A stretch of 64,000 nt of DNA from JBGRQA01 sp041725895. GTDB lineage: Bacteria > Bacteroidota > Bacteroidia > Bacteroidales > Marinifilaceae. Of this stretch, positions 21,301 to 31,094 are shown in pieces. Within the stretch, counting starts at the first letter, position 1, and every line of letters begins with the position of its first letter. The notes below the pieces were generated by a model, which saw only the letters and a program-made list of their open reading frames with translations, did no database searches and was not told the DNA's origin. The position numbers and the translations under genes are program-made. The stretch covers positions 54,241 to 118,240 of the forward strand of contig JBGRQA010000018.1 in the NCBI GenBank assembly GCA_041725895.1. Reading direction: 5' to 3'.

Positions 21301-24224
21301 TAAAGCCATTTGATCTGAGTAGAGCGCCTTTAGTTCGTGTGGGGGTTTTTAAGGTGAATGCAGATCATCTTTTTGTTATAGATATGCATCATATTGTTGC
21401 AGATATTGTCTCAATATCCATATTGATTAGTGAGTTTCTTGAAGTTTATAATGATCGGAATTTAAAGAATATTGAATTCGATTATTTAAATTATTTTCAA
21501 TGGGAGATCGATCAGGAAAATTCTGCTGAAACTACAATGCATGAGGATTTTTGGCTTGATCAATATAAGGAATTACCCAAGCGACTTAATTTGCCTTCCG
21601 ATTTTTCCCGTCCCAAGAAAATAGATTACGAGGGGGATTCGATAGAGGTTAAATTGGATGAAGATCTTTCTCGGCAAATAAAGTTGTTCTTAAAAGAAAA
21701 TGGACTTACTCCTTTCATGTTTTTCATCGGTTTATATTTTTTATTTCTCTATAAAATTTCAGGTTCATCGGATGTTGTGATTGGGATTCCCAGCATTAAT
21801 CGGAAGAAAATGGAGTTTAGAAACATTGTTGGAAATTTTCTAAATACAGTTCCAATTCGATTCAATGGCAAGATGGAGCAATCCGTCAGGGAAATACTAC
21901 TGGATAGTAGGGATGTGATTTTGGACTGTTTTGAACATCAGGATTATCAATACGAAAGACTGATAAATAGATTGAATTTTAAGAGGGAAGAAGGAAAAGT
22001 CGCTTTGTTTGATACTTTATTCAATTTCATTCAAGAGAATGATTTGGTGCTTCAGTCGGATAAGCTTGATTTATTGCCATATAAATTAGATAATCAGACA
22101 ACAAAATTTGACCTATCCTGTTATGCTGTAGAGATAAAGGACTCATTCGTAATTAAATTCAACTATAGAAAATCCATATTTAAGCGTTCTACTGTTCAAT
22201 GTTTCCATGATAGCTATTGTAAATTAATCAGGCAAGTATTGAAAGCTCCGGACCAGCAGGTTTTTGAGCAGAAGATTTTTGATTCGGTAAAATATTTTAA
22301 CAATGATCAAGTTGATGTTTTAGATGATGATAGTAAGGAGTTTATAGTTGAGGCAATTGAGTCAAATATAAAAAAATATCAGAACAAGACATGTATTATT
22401 AATGATGGAGAATCCTATTCGTTTAGTCAATTTGATCGGCTAGCAAGTGTTTATGCAGGTCGATTAGTAACGGAATACAAAAGGGAGAATAAAGGGCAGG
22501 TGTTTATTCTGCTTGATATGAATTATGATTTGGTTGTAATGATGTATGCTTTATACAGAAGCAGAATCCCCTTTTGTGTAATTGATCCAATATTTCCGGT
22601 AGAAAGAATTCTTAAGTTGATTGAGAATGTGGATAAAGCAATTGTTGTGAGTGATTTTGAACATTTATCATTGCTGGAGCAGGAAACTCTACCCAGTAAT
22701 GCTACGTTGATTAATTACTATACAATTGAACAAAGCGATGAGGCAATTACTTCTCTTGAATCTGCTACTGAAAATAACAGTAGTGAAATAAAGCTTAACA
22801 GGGATGACAATGATTTGGCTTTTACTATTTACACTTCCGGATCAACGGGAGAACCCAAGGGGGTGTGTCATTCCTACTCTAATTTCAACTATTATATAAA
22901 GTCCTATATAGACAATGGATTTTTTAATGCTGATGATACATTGGCTTTGCTTACTCATCCGGCTCACGCTGTAGGTTTAATTGATGCTTTTACGTCATTA
23001 TTAGTTGGAATGCCACTCAATATATACAACATTCGTGTACCATCGAATTTTTCCAAGCTCGCTGTGTGGTTGGATATTAATAAAGTAACAGTGCTTCATA
23101 CTGTTCCTACAGTTTATCGGTGCATAATTAATCAAATGGACACCTTTGATTTAGGTTTGGAAAATATAAAGTTGGTTGTTTTAGGAGGGGAAGAAGTAGC
23201 GCGAGCAGATTTCTCTAATTTCAAAAAACGATTCCCTCGGGATTCTGTATTTGTTAATTTCTACGGTGCATCAGAAGTATTGGCTATTTCATTTTTAGAA
23301 CTAAAGCAGGATGATACTTATACTAAATCCAGGGTTTCTTCCGGTAAGGTAATCAGGGGAACAGATATAAAGATACTTGATAGAAGTGGTTTTCCTTTGG
23401 AATATTTTGGTGTTGGTGAGATTGTAGTTTGCAATGACTTTTTAGCGAAGGGATATCTTAATAATGAACAGATTGAGCAGAATCACGTCACATTAGTTAA
23501 TTGTGAGAATGAAATAATTGGGTATAAGACAGGCGATTTGGGAAGATGTTTGCCCAATGGAGAAATTGAGGTAATTGGTAGAATAAATGATTGGACCAAA
23601 TTGAGAGGCTTTAGGGTTGATTTTAGTGAAATAGAAGAAGCACTAATGGAAATTGAAGGAATTTCAATGGCTGTTGTCTTTACTAATAGTTATCCGGCTG
23701 GCGATAAGGAGGATAAGAATGAATATTTGGCGGCAATGTATTTAGGGGATCATGATTTAAAGTATAACGATATTAAATCAGTTCTGGTACGAAAACTTCC
23801 TTCATATATGATACCTCTCAATATTTGTTGTGTCGACAAGTTTCCGCTTAATCAAAATGGTAAATTCGATAAAAGGATGGCCCGTAAAGTAATAAGTACC
23901 ACGGAAAACAAGCAGGAAAGATTAATGCCTACCAAAGGATTGGAAATAAAAATTGCTGAAGTATGGAAGAAGGTTTTGCAGTTGGATGTGGTAGGTATTA
24001 ATGATACTTTTTTCGATTTGGGAGGTGATTCCGTTAAGTTGGTTGACTTGATGGTTCTACTTAGCAAGGAATTGGGGCGAGAGTTGCCAGTAGAAACTAT
24101 TTTCGAATACCCTACTATTCAAAGTTTGGTTGAGTTTCTGAATTCTGATACTGATGACAATCCAAAACTATCGGACAGCCAGCAGACGAAAAATCGGATA
24201 AATCGAATGCGTGGTAAAAAGTAA
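18348..24224 (+). CDS. NRPS, half-C-A3-T-C-A4-T, with an atypical A domain likely for AHBA
   Basis: A 1958-residue protein. The ATG at 18348 is chosen over a GTG 45 bases upstream because similarity begins just after it (EYWERKI). Residues ~14-235 are only the C-terminal lobe of a condensation domain, with no HHxxxDG. Then A3 (Tyr450; code DGSSVAEIGK, unassigned), T (GGHS, Ser835), C (HHIVADI, His1014; Gly replaced by Ile), A4 (Tyr1495) and T (GGDS, Ser1895). A4 is divergent: the Asp that holds the alpha-amino group (GrsA Asp235) is Ala1541 within HPAHAVG, and the YGPTE motif is YGASE. Loss of this Asp is known in A domains for aryl acids and other non-alpha-amino substrates. With AHBA genes just downstream, AHBA is the best candidate. 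The C domain before A4 would then acylate the aromatic amine. The adjacent PKS at 24335 would take the chain. Confidence 0.92.
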   Translation: MKTIDNSMIAENTKLQMKEYWERKIENECVSSLLPDDIKSNSIGFSEGELEIVLPAKLSDRILYISNNSDLRLYMVLLTGIMIFYSKYSRCQNVMLSSPIFDEKENKNFINTLLLYQCQISQDSSLKEVLAQVKDEVVQSVQMQNYPLKKLIGKRNLAEDKGLKNLVDSVVLLENIHEKSLLSDYGAGFTFSFAKRDEQLNAKLFYDSTRFNRPVVEDLIRNLIYFLEQLYFNADVSIATIPSLRPESRNFLLEKSTGKSVICQHSNLIDWFESTVKSNPDHAALIESSYDSLNPNPGFGNNLESSNDCLKSGGFCVNGENCNSLSYEALNAGSNRFARYLLEQGIESKEIVAVMCDSRMELIPVVLGILKCNAVYLPIDHNLPLNRINYILKDCGAKYVISNDSLFSTINDQLFSKVKLIKMDEEYYSDFEEQNLDLHIEDDSPAYLIYTSGSTGTPKGTLVKHSSVCNYINWRVDYYNISSSDVTLQLLQHFFDGYYSNLFQSLLSGGTLLMVEGSKVLDFEYMGHIFKSFPITNLSIIPRILETLVEKLDLVPQSLRCVVLAGETASENLTQMLRKYNASVRVYNEYGPTETCIGVLCKEMFGANETKTIGAPIYNNTALVLDPESRALQPVGVPGELFLTGQNLAQGYLNQVELTDHCFGSRIKETPFYSTGDIVRYLSNGDIEFRGRADGQVKIRGFRIETGEIEFVFNQIDEILEGFVVPILNESGETVLCAYYKAKSQISDSSLRDCLAQFLPAYMIPAHFVVLDDMPLLPSGKVNKSALPLPVVEKAIEKPVSEIETDLVLLWSEVLQIEPGKIGLNSNFFELGGHSLNATLLISSILEKFGVKIPMKDFFKNPTINGVKNYCIEQGDNFAKEQTANRPKQKAELSPSQHRLYIINQTNPDSVAYNMPSAFWLKGEVDLNKIRTVINEIINRHQSLRTSFVSEGGRIYQEVVDEISVDVVQKEIKKDHLESNLKEFVKPFDLSRAPLVRVGVFKVNADHLFVIDMHHIVADIVSISILISEFLEVYNDRNLKNIEFDYLNYFQWEIDQENSAETTMHEDFWLDQYKELPKRLNLPSDFSRPKKIDYEGDSIEVKLDEDLSRQIKLFLKENGLTPFMFFIGLYFLFLYKISGSSDVVIGIPSINRKKMEFRNIVGNFLNTVPIRFNGKMEQSVREILLDSRDVILDCFEHQDYQYERLINRLNFKREEGKVALFDTLFNFIQENDLVLQSDKLDLLPYKLDNQTTKFDLSCYAVEIKDSFVIKFNYRKSIFKRSTVQCFHDSYCKLIRQVLKAPDQQVFEQKIFDSVKYFNNDQVDVLDDDSKEFIVEAIESNIKKYQNKTCIINDGESYSFSQFDRLASVYAGRLVTEYKRENKGQVFILLDMNYDLVVMMYALYRSRIPFCVIDPIFPVERILKLIENVDKAIVVSDFEHLSLLEQETLPSNATLINYYTIEQSDEAITSLESATENNSSEIKLNRDDNDLAFTIYTSGSTGEPKGVCHSYSNFNYYIKSYIDNGFFNADDTLALLTHPAHAVGLIDAFTSLLVGMPLNIYNIRVPSNFSKLAVWLDINKVTVLHTVPTVYRCIINQMDTFDLGLENIKLVVLGGEEVARADFSNFKKRFPRDSVFVNFYGASEVLAISFLELKQDDTYTKSRVSSGKVIRGTDIKILDRSGFPLEYFGVGEIVVCNDFLAKGYLNNEQIEQNHVTLVNCENEIIGYKTGDLGRCLPNGEIEVIGRINDWTKLRGFRVDFSEIEEALMEIEGISMAVVFTNSYPAGDKEDKNEYLAAMYLGDHDLKYNDIKSVLVRKLPSYMIPLNICCVDKFPLNQNGKFDKRMARKVISTTENKQERLMPTKGLEIKIAEVWKKVLQLDVVGINDTFFDLGGDSVKLVDLMVLLSKELGRELPVETIFEYPTIQSLVEFLNSDTDDNPKLSDSQQTKNRINRMRGKK

Positions 24225-24334
24225 TTTTGATCTTTTTGTTTGCCAAAGAATCAATTTTTAATAGTGTGATGAACCGTTTTTTGAATAATTCTCATTGATA
24301 AAATGAGTGTGTATAATCCTACAATAATATTACT

Positions 24335-27300
24335 ATGAGTAGCGAGCATCCTAATATAAAAACCGGATTGGAAATAGCTGTGGTTGGTATGTCTGGCCGG
24401 TTTGCATCTTTCTTAACGATTAATGAATTCTGGAATGCTCTGATCCAGCAGAAAGAATTTATAAAATTCTATACAAAAGAGGAATTGTATAATGCTGGAT
24501 TGGAGGCTGATCTAATAGAAAACCCTGATTTTGTCAGAACAATTGGATCGGTTATGGAAAGTAAATGGAGTTTTGATGCAGATTTTTTTGGGTTTTCAGA
24601 GGAGGAAGCATTAAAGCTTTTGCCACAAACAAGGCTGTTGCTGGAGTTATGTTGGCACGGATTAGAAGATGCCGGTTATAAAATTGGAAAGAATCAGGAA
24701 AAAATCGGTATTTATGCTGGGAGTTCCGCTAGTAATATGTGGGAAAATTATTTTTACTTCAATGCCGAGAATACTTTTGAACGGTTTAGCGACAGTCTTT
24801 ACACTAGCAGGGATATGATCTGTTCGAGGATTGCTCATGTGTTGAATTTGACCGGTCCTAGTGTATACCTCAATACAATGTGTTCATCTTCGTTGGTAGC
24901 TATCGATATGGCTTGTAAGGCTTTGTTGAACAATCAATGTTCTCTGGCTCTGGCAGGAGGAGTTGAAATTAATTATCTTGAGAAATCAGGATATTTATAT
25001 CAGGAAGGAATGATTACTTCATCAGATGGGCATTGTAAGGCTTTTGATGCTCGGGCAGATGGAACAATCAATGGAGAAGGAGCGGGTATTGTGGTGTTAA
25101 AATGCCTGGATGACGCGATTCGTGATGGAGATAACATTTATGCTGTTATTAAAGGGGGCGCTGTAAACAATGATGGGAGTCAAAAGATAGGTTTTACTGC
25201 ACCTAGTGTGAAGGGACAGGTTGAGGTTGTTCGGAACGCTTTGGCTTTTTCGGAGGTTGATCCCGAAGATATCGAATACGTAGAGTGTCACGGAACGGGG
25301 ACTTCGTTGGGAGATCCGATTGAAGTTTCAGCCTTAACAAAGGCTTTCAATACTGCCCAAAAACAATATTGCGGAATAGGTTCGGTTAAAACAAACCTTG
25401 GGCATTTGAATTGTGCTTCCGGTTTGGCAGGTTTTATTAAAACTGTTTTGATACTTAATAAACAGATAATTCCATCTACTCTGAATTATACAAGTCCAAA
25501 TCCCAAAATTGACTTTGAAAATTCTCCTTTTTATGTTGTGACGGAAAATACCAAACTGAATAAAGACAAGATTAACAGAGCTTGTGTGAGTTCTTTTGGT
25601 ATAAGTGGAACAAATGCCCATATAGTTTTGGAGAGGTTTATTGATAACCGATCAGAGACTACACCAAATAATCAACCACATCTTGTGTTGTTATCTGCCA
25701 AAACAAAGAATTCTCTTTCTTCGGTTGTGTTGAATCTAAAGAATTATCTTTTGGAGAAACCAACACAAAGTTCGGAAAAGGTAGCTTATTCTCTAATTCG
25801 GGGAAGAGACCAATTTGAATATCGTGCAGCATTTGTGGGGAGAAGCCATGGGGAACTGGTTGATCGTATTACTAAATGGGAGCAGGAAAAGGAAGATGAT
25901 ATCAATTCAGAGGAGACTGCTACTCGTCCCATCGTTTTTATGTTTCCAGGGCAAGGGGCTCAATACAAATACCTGATGAAAGATCTATATGGTAATGTTG
26001 AATCTATTAGAGGTACTGTAGATGGTTGTTTAGATATTTTGAAGCAGTATGCAGGACTGGAGTATACTAAATTATTGAGACATTATTTAATTGAAGATCC
26101 TGATTTCTGTTCCTCAGAATATTTAACCGATATTAATGATACCTCCCTTGCTCAAATTCTTTTGTTTATTACAGAATATTCCCTAGCCAAGTACTTAATA
26201 GATATGGGGGTTGTGCCTTCAGCTCTAATCGGACATAGTTTGGGAGAAATAGTTGCTGCGACGATAGCAAATGTTCTGGAGCTTAAAGATGCAATATATC
26301 TTGTGTACAGGAGAGGTTGTTTGATGTCTCAGATGGAAAAAGGCAAAATGATTAGTGTATCATTGCCTGAGAAACAAGTACAAAATTTAATTTGGGAGGG
26401 ATTGGAAATTGCAGCCAGCAATTGTTCGGAGTTATGTGTTGTGTCAGGAAGACCAAGTGAGGTTGAAAAGTTAAAGGATGTGTTAAGCGCACGAAGTGTT
26501 TCATTTGTTGATTTAAATACATCTCATGCTTATCATTCACTGTTGATGGAACCTGCAGTAGATCCGTTTATTGCGGAAATAAGTAATTTAAGTTTTAATC
26601 CTCCGAAAATTCCTTTTTTATCTAATATTAGTGGTGATTGGATAACCGCTGACGATGCAATGAGTCCGCAATACTGGGGGAAACATATACGAAGGAAAGT
26701 ATGTTTCAACAAGAGTTTATCGACGTTGTTTGAGAATGGGGAGTATTCTTTTATTGAGGTTGGACCAGGAAGAACATTGTCTACATTTACTACCAATCAT
26801 GACAAATATACTCCGAATATTCAGGTATGTAGGACGATGCCAACCTATAAAGAGAAAACGGAAGCCTATGAGTTTATTTTGCAGCAAATAGGGGAGCTTT
26901 GGAAGAAGGGCGTTGCTATCGATGGAGCTTCCTTCTTTCAAGGCAAAACTATACAGAAGGTTCCTTTGCCCTTGTATCCTTTTCAGAAACACAAATACAA
27001 ATTAAGTTTTAATGAACTCATTGCCGCTTACGATAAGCCTAAGATAGGTGGTAGTAACAAATCGGATGTATATTTATACAGACCATTATGGAAGAGAATA
27101 GATTCTCTGAATTTGAGTAGTAATAGAGATAAAAGAGTAAAAAGGGTATTGATACTATCCAAGCATAGAATTGCCAATGATTTTGTTTTGCAATTCCGTG
27201 ATCAGGGAGCGGATGTAATAAATGTTACATCGAGCAATGAGTACTGTAGAATTGATGGCAATGAGTATGCTTTAGATCTACAAAACCAAGAACATATTTC

Positions 27301-28900
27301 GATGTTGTTTAATGCTTTAGGGGAAGAGGTTTGTGTGCCTGATGCTGTTTTGTATATCCATGAGCCACAAGTAGATGAAATAACAAATGGTGAAGTAATT
27401 GTTGATGGATTTCAGCAATATGAAGATAAAACTTTTGATCAATTTAAGTTGATTTATGATCGCATAAAAAGTATTGTTGTTGGGCTACAGACTGTAAATC
27501 CTACAAAACTGGATTTTATTATATGTACCCAATTATCTTATTGTATTGTGGGAGACGAAAATTATAATTGTTTACAATCCTCCTTGCGTGGTTTAACAAG
27601 CTCTTTGGTGTATGAATATCCAAATCTGAATTTTAAGATTATTGATGTGGATACTTTTCAATTTGACCAATCAATAGCTGTCAATCTATTGGATAGGATT
27701 TGTAATTCGATTGTATTTGATGAATCTGAACCGATAGTTTCCTATCGTAACAATTGTCGGTGGATCTTGGATTACGAGTTGGTCAAGAGTGAGAAAAAAA
27801 ATCAATTCAACGTTCTCAAACAAGGCGGAACCTACATTGTGGTGGGCGGTTTAGGAAGAATTGGTTATGAAATATCTGAATATCTGCTTCGAAATTACCA
27901 TGCAAAGGTTATCATTATGCAAAGAAGTATTGGAGATCAGGGAAGTGATATTTCTGATGTAATATCAAAACGGAAAAAATTGGAAGGTATTAGTCAACAA
28001 CTAGAATTTTATAGTGTTGATGTTACAGATCAAAATGAATTGGATAAGCAAATTCAAAGTATTTATCGGGAGCATTCAGCCATAGATGGAGTCTTCTTTG
28101 CTTGCGGATCAACAACTATTATGCCTCTAAAGGATTTGGTACGAGAGAATATAAAGAAGATGTTTGATGTAAAATACAATGGATTTAGAAATTTAATAGA
28201 AAGTTTAAAGGAAAAATCATTGGGTTTTGTTGTTTTTAATTCTTCTCTTTCCTCCTATTTCGGTGGGTTTGGAATGGCTGGATATGCATCTGTTAATTCG
28301 TTTATGGATACCTATATTGAACAGGTAAATCAGAATTCCAGTTTTCCGGTTATAAATATTAATTGGGATGCCTGGAAGGTCAACTCAACAAATAAATCAC
28401 ATTCCTTGGATAGCAATGTGGTCAATGGTTTAGGTAGCAATCAGGCAATGATGGCCTTGGAATGTATTCTTGCGAATGATACTTCTAGACAGATTTTTGT
28501 ATCGAATAAAAGCATTGAGAATTTCACGAAATTTATCGAACCTATTGATACACCTGAAGATGATTTGAATTTTTTAGAAAATCTGCAAGAGCAAGATACA
28601 GATGTGGATGAAACAGGATTAACTGAAACTGAGAAAATTGTTGCCAGAATATGGGTTAGAATTTTGGGTAAGAAAAAGCTAAGTGCTGAAAGTGATTTTT
28701 TTGAATCGGGTGGTGATTCTTTAAAGGCGATGAAGTTTCTAAATATTATAAAACAGTATAAGGAGACTTCACTTTCTTTGGCTGAGATTTTTAAGTTGAA
28801 AACCTTGTCCGAAATTTCAAAATTCATCGACGAAACAGTTACCGACTGGAATGTAATAGATAATGTAGTTGAGCAAATAATGTCTGAAAATGAAGAATAA
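24335..28900 (+). CDS. Type I PKS module, KS-AT-KR-ACP
   Basis: A 1521-residue single module. KS (residues ~12-430) has Cys183 in MCSSSLVA and the two catalytic His motifs (CHGTGTS, LGHLNCA). AT (~490-790) has GHSLGE with Ser635 and HAYHS (731-735), close to the HAFHS of malonyl-specific ATs. KR has a structural half (~900-1140) and a catalytic half with GGLGRIG (~1171) and Tyr1317 in a YASVN motif, so it should be active and give a beta-hydroxy group. ACP has Ser1462 (GGDS). There is no DH, ER or thioesterase. It follows the NRPS carrying the atypical A4 and overlaps the AHBA oxidoreductase gene by 11 bases, so it probably extends the AHBA thioester by two carbons. The next enzyme is probably the stand-alone C domain at 34408. 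Confidence 0.93.
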   Translation: MSSEHPNIKTGLEIAVVGMSGRFASFLTINEFWNALIQQKEFIKFYTKEELYNAGLEADLIENPDFVRTIGSVMESKWSFDADFFGFSEEEALKLLPQTRLLLELCWHGLEDAGYKIGKNQEKIGIYAGSSASNMWENYFYFNAENTFERFSDSLYTSRDMICSRIAHVLNLTGPSVYLNTMCSSSLVAIDMACKALLNNQCSLALAGGVEINYLEKSGYLYQEGMITSSDGHCKAFDARADGTINGEGAGIVVLKCLDDAIRDGDNIYAVIKGGAVNNDGSQKIGFTAPSVKGQVEVVRNALAFSEVDPEDIEYVECHGTGTSLGDPIEVSALTKAFNTAQKQYCGIGSVKTNLGHLNCASGLAGFIKTVLILNKQIIPSTLNYTSPNPKIDFENSPFYVVTENTKLNKDKINRACVSSFGISGTNAHIVLERFIDNRSETTPNNQPHLVLLSAKTKNSLSSVVLNLKNYLLEKPTQSSEKVAYSLIRGRDQFEYRAAFVGRSHGELVDRITKWEQEKEDDINSEETATRPIVFMFPGQGAQYKYLMKDLYGNVESIRGTVDGCLDILKQYAGLEYTKLLRHYLIEDPDFCSSEYLTDINDTSLAQILLFITEYSLAKYLIDMGVVPSALIGHSLGEIVAATIANVLELKDAIYLVYRRGCLMSQMEKGKMISVSLPEKQVQNLIWEGLEIAASNCSELCVVSGRPSEVEKLKDVLSARSVSFVDLNTSHAYHSLLMEPAVDPFIAEISNLSFNPPKIPFLSNISGDWITADDAMSPQYWGKHIRRKVCFNKSLSTLFENGEYSFIEVGPGRTLSTFTTNHDKYTPNIQVCRTMPTYKEKTEAYEFILQQIGELWKKGVAIDGASFFQGKTIQKVPLPLYPFQKHKYKLSFNELIAAYDKPKIGGSNKSDVYLYRPLWKRIDSLNLSSNRDKRVKRVLILSKHRIANDFVLQFRDQGADVINVTSSNEYCRIDGNEYALDLQNQEHISMLFNALGEEVCVPDAVLYIHEPQVDEITNGEVIVDGFQQYEDKTFDQFKLIYDRIKSIVVGLQTVNPTKLDFIICTQLSYCIVGDENYNCLQSSLRGLTSSLVYEYPNLNFKIIDVDTFQFDQSIAVNLLDRICNSIVFDESEPIVSYRNNCRWILDYELVKSEKKNQFNVLKQGGTYIVVGGLGRIGYEISEYLLRNYHAKVIIMQRSIGDQGSDISDVISKRKKLEGISQQLEFYSVDVTDQNELDKQIQSIYREHSAIDGVFFACGSTTIMPLKDLVRENIKKMFDVKYNGFRNLIESLKEKSLGFVVFNSSLSSYFGGFGMAGYASVNSFMDTYIEQVNQNSSFPVININWDAWKVNSTNKSHSLDSNVVNGLGSNQAMMALECILANDTSRQIFVSNKSIENFTKFIEPIDTPEDDLNFLENLQEQDTDVDETGLTETEKIVARIWVRILGKKKLSAESDFFESGGDSLKAMKFLNIIKQYKETSLSLAEIFKLKTLSEISKFIDETVTDWNVIDNVVEQIMSENEE

Positions 28901-29972
28901 AAGGATAGGTATTGGATTTATCGGATCTGGTTGGATAACTGAAAAAGCTCATATTCCCTCATTCTTGAAGTCGGAAAGAGTAGATATTGTTGCTGTTTGT
29001 GATTGTGATTTGCAAAAGGCAATTATGTTGCAAGAAAAGTATCCTGTTAAAAAGGTGTATGATCAAGCAGAACTACTTTTGGGAGATCCGGATGTTGATG
29101 CTGTTGTTATTGCAACCCCAAATTTTACACATTACCCTTTGACTAAAGCTGCTCTTCTGGCAGGAAAGCATGTTCTGTGTGAGAAGCCAATTGCTCTTTC
29201 CTCATTTGAGGTTAGTCAATTGATTGAAATTGCCACTTTAAATAAAACTTTGTTTTTACCTGCATTTGTTAATCGATTTAGAGATGATGTTACTTTAGTT
29301 CGGGAGCTGCTGCAGGATGGGATAATTGGAAAGACATTGGGGGTAGAGGCAAAATGGTTGAGAAAAGCCGGTATACCACGACCGGGAAGTTGGTTTACTC
29401 AAAAAAAACAATCAGGGGGAGGAGTGCTAATGGATTTAGGGCCTCATATTCTTGATCTTGCGTTAAATTGTGTGGATTTTGATAGATTAAATAGAGCTCA
29501 ATTGTCTTGTTCCTATGATTACGATAAGCATAGAAAAACTGAGGCGACTTGGTATGATGCAGCATCCCAATGTACCACAGAAATGGATCTTGAGACTGGA
29601 ATTGTTGGGCTTCTTGATATTAACGACAACATTCCTGTTTCAATTGAAGTAAGCTGGCTTTCGGATATTGAGAATGATATGACTTATTTGAAGGTATCTG
29701 GTGAAGATGGTTCTATTGTTCTGAAGTCACTTTTTGGATTTAGTCCAAATCGATTATGGTCTTCAGATGAAATTGTTGTAAAAGGGAATAACGACCAGAT
29801 TCTATATAGCCAGCAATTTGATGCAACTCGTGAGGCAGCATTATATGCATTTGAACAGATGGCCCATTTCTTTATTTCCTCTATACAAGGTAGTGAAAAA
29901 TCGACGCTTAGAGACGCGGATGGATTTAATGTTACCTATTTGATTGAAGAATTGTATCGGCATCAGAATTAA
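28890..29972 (+). CDS. rifL: Gfo/Idh/MocA oxidoreductase, RifL-type, AHBA pathway
   Basis: A 360-residue NAD(P)-dependent sugar oxidoreductase. Visible are the Rossmann motif near the start (GIGFIGSGWITE), the CEKPIALS motif with the conserved Lys, and the C-terminal-domain signature GGGVLMDLGPHILDL. In rifamycin biosynthesis RifL works with RifK to turn UDP-glucose into UDP-kanosamine by 3-oxidation and transamination; the same role is inferred from the neighbouring kinase, dehydroquinase, AHBA synthase and phosphatase. Length matches RifL. The ATG lies inside the end of the PKS gene (11-base overlap), implying translational coupling and tying AHBA supply to the assembly line. Family is certain; the specific role rests on context. 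Confidence 0.82.
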   Translation: MKNKRIGIGFIGSGWITEKAHIPSFLKSERVDIVAVCDCDLQKAIMLQEKYPVKKVYDQAELLLGDPDVDAVVIATPNFTHYPLTKAALLAGKHVLCEKPIALSSFEVSQLIEIATLNKTLFLPAFVNRFRDDVTLVRELLQDGIIGKTLGVEAKWLRKAGIPRPGSWFTQKKQSGGGVLMDLGPHILDLALNCVDFDRLNRAQLSCSYDYDKHRKTEATWYDAASQCTTEMDLETGIVGLLDINDNIPVSIEVSWLSDIENDMTYLKVSGEDGSIVLKSLFGFSPNRLWSSDEIVVKGNNDQILYSQQFDATREAALYAFEQMAHFFISSIQGSEKSTLRDADGFNVTYLIEELYRHQN

Positions 29973-29990
29973 CTCATAAACTGGACCTGT

Positions 29991-30026
29991 ATGCAATTGG
30001 GCTTACTGCCCTTTTGAGAGTTGCAT
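29991..30026. repeat. Nested inverted repeats between rifL and rifN
   Basis: An outer pair ATGCAA (29991-29996)/TTGCAT (30021-30026) encloses GGGC (29999-30002)/GCCC (30008-30011). It may form a hairpin in the 77-base spacer between the oxidoreductase and kinase genes. Stability and function are uncertain. Confidence 0.25.
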
Positions 30027-30049
30027 AAAACGATAGTAGATTAATAATT

Positions 30050-31015
30050 ATGAAAAATATTGTTTTGGGTGTTGATATTGGTAGAACCAATATCAGGTTT
30101 GGGGGATTAAACCTTGAAAATGATGATCTCTTGCCATTTAATAAAATAAAGTTTCAGGCTGGAGATTCTGCTTATGCCGAACTGTCCCAGAATATATTTC
30201 AGGGAATTAGAAATTACCTGAACAGCACCAATCTTTCTCAAGATGAGCTAGTGGGAATTGGGGTTTCTCTGCCGGCATTGTTCAATCGAGATAATGGACA
30301 AATTCTAAGGTGGCCGAATAATCGTTTGTGGGATGGGCTAAATTTTATGGAGTTGTTGTCAAAAGAATTTGATGTCCCGATCGTAATGGAAGATGATGCA
30401 AATTCTGCGGCTTTAGGAGAATCCCTTATTGGTAAAGCTGTCGGTTGTGACAATTATGTATATGTTACAATAAGCAGTGGAATAGGTTGTGGTATTATAA
30501 TAAATGGAGAAATATACCATGGAACATCGGGTTGGGCCGGAGAATTGGGACATACAATTTCTTTTGGGGTAGATATGAATTGTAGTTGTGGTAACAAGGG
30601 GTGTATTCAGGCTTGTTCCTCAGGGGTTGCAATATATAATTCGATCATGGATAAACTGGATGCGAAGGACAGAGAAATATACAATGAGTTGGAAGAGATT
30701 ATTAAAGATAAGAATTGTAATTATGAGATAGAAAAGATTATAGAACGGGCGGCAATACAAATAAGTTATTCGATTTTTAATATGAATATGATTTTGGATT
30801 TGCCTTTAATTATTATTGGAGGAGGAGTTGTGAAGATAGGATCGATATTTACCATTCCTCTCATAAAAAATTTGAATACACTATTTGGAAATATCGGACG
30901 GACTTGCAACATCGAGCTGGCAAACGATAAAAATGAAAATGGGGTTTATGGCTCTATGATGTTAATTAAAAAACGAATACTGGAAGCAAACAAAATTCCA
31001 AGTATTATTAAATGA
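30050..31015 (+). CDS. rifN: ROK-family sugar kinase, RifN-type kanosamine kinase
   Basis: A 321-residue ROK kinase. The N-terminal ATP motif (GVDIGRTNIRFGGL), the catalytic EDDANSAALGE segment, the GELGHT zinc-ligand His and the Cys-rich zinc motif CSCGNKGC are all present. RifN phosphorylates kanosamine at O6 on the way to AHBA; that role is inferred here because the gene lies between RifL-like and RifJ-like genes. A general glucokinase or N-acetylglucosamine kinase would have the same motifs, so substrate is by context. Confidence 0.8.
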   Translation: MKNIVLGVDIGRTNIRFGGLNLENDDLLPFNKIKFQAGDSAYAELSQNIFQGIRNYLNSTNLSQDELVGIGVSLPALFNRDNGQILRWPNNRLWDGLNFMELLSKEFDVPIVMEDDANSAALGESLIGKAVGCDNYVYVTISSGIGCGIIINGEIYHGTSGWAGELGHTISFGVDMNCSCGNKGCIQACSSGVAIYNSIMDKLDAKDREIYNELEEIIKDKNCNYEIEKIIERAAIQISYSIFNMNMILDLPLIIIGGGVVKIGSIFTIPLIKNLNTLFGNIGRTCNIELANDKNENGVYGSMMLIKKRILEANKIPSIIK

Positions 31016-31094
31016 TATGGTAATTACTCCTTCCTGTTTGATACCTGCTATTTCTTAGGTTAATTATTAGTTAAAATAAATAAACTTGAATATT

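Noticed and set aside
28441..28827. 128-codon opposite-strand frame inside the PKS
   Set aside because: Shadow of the conserved ACP region.
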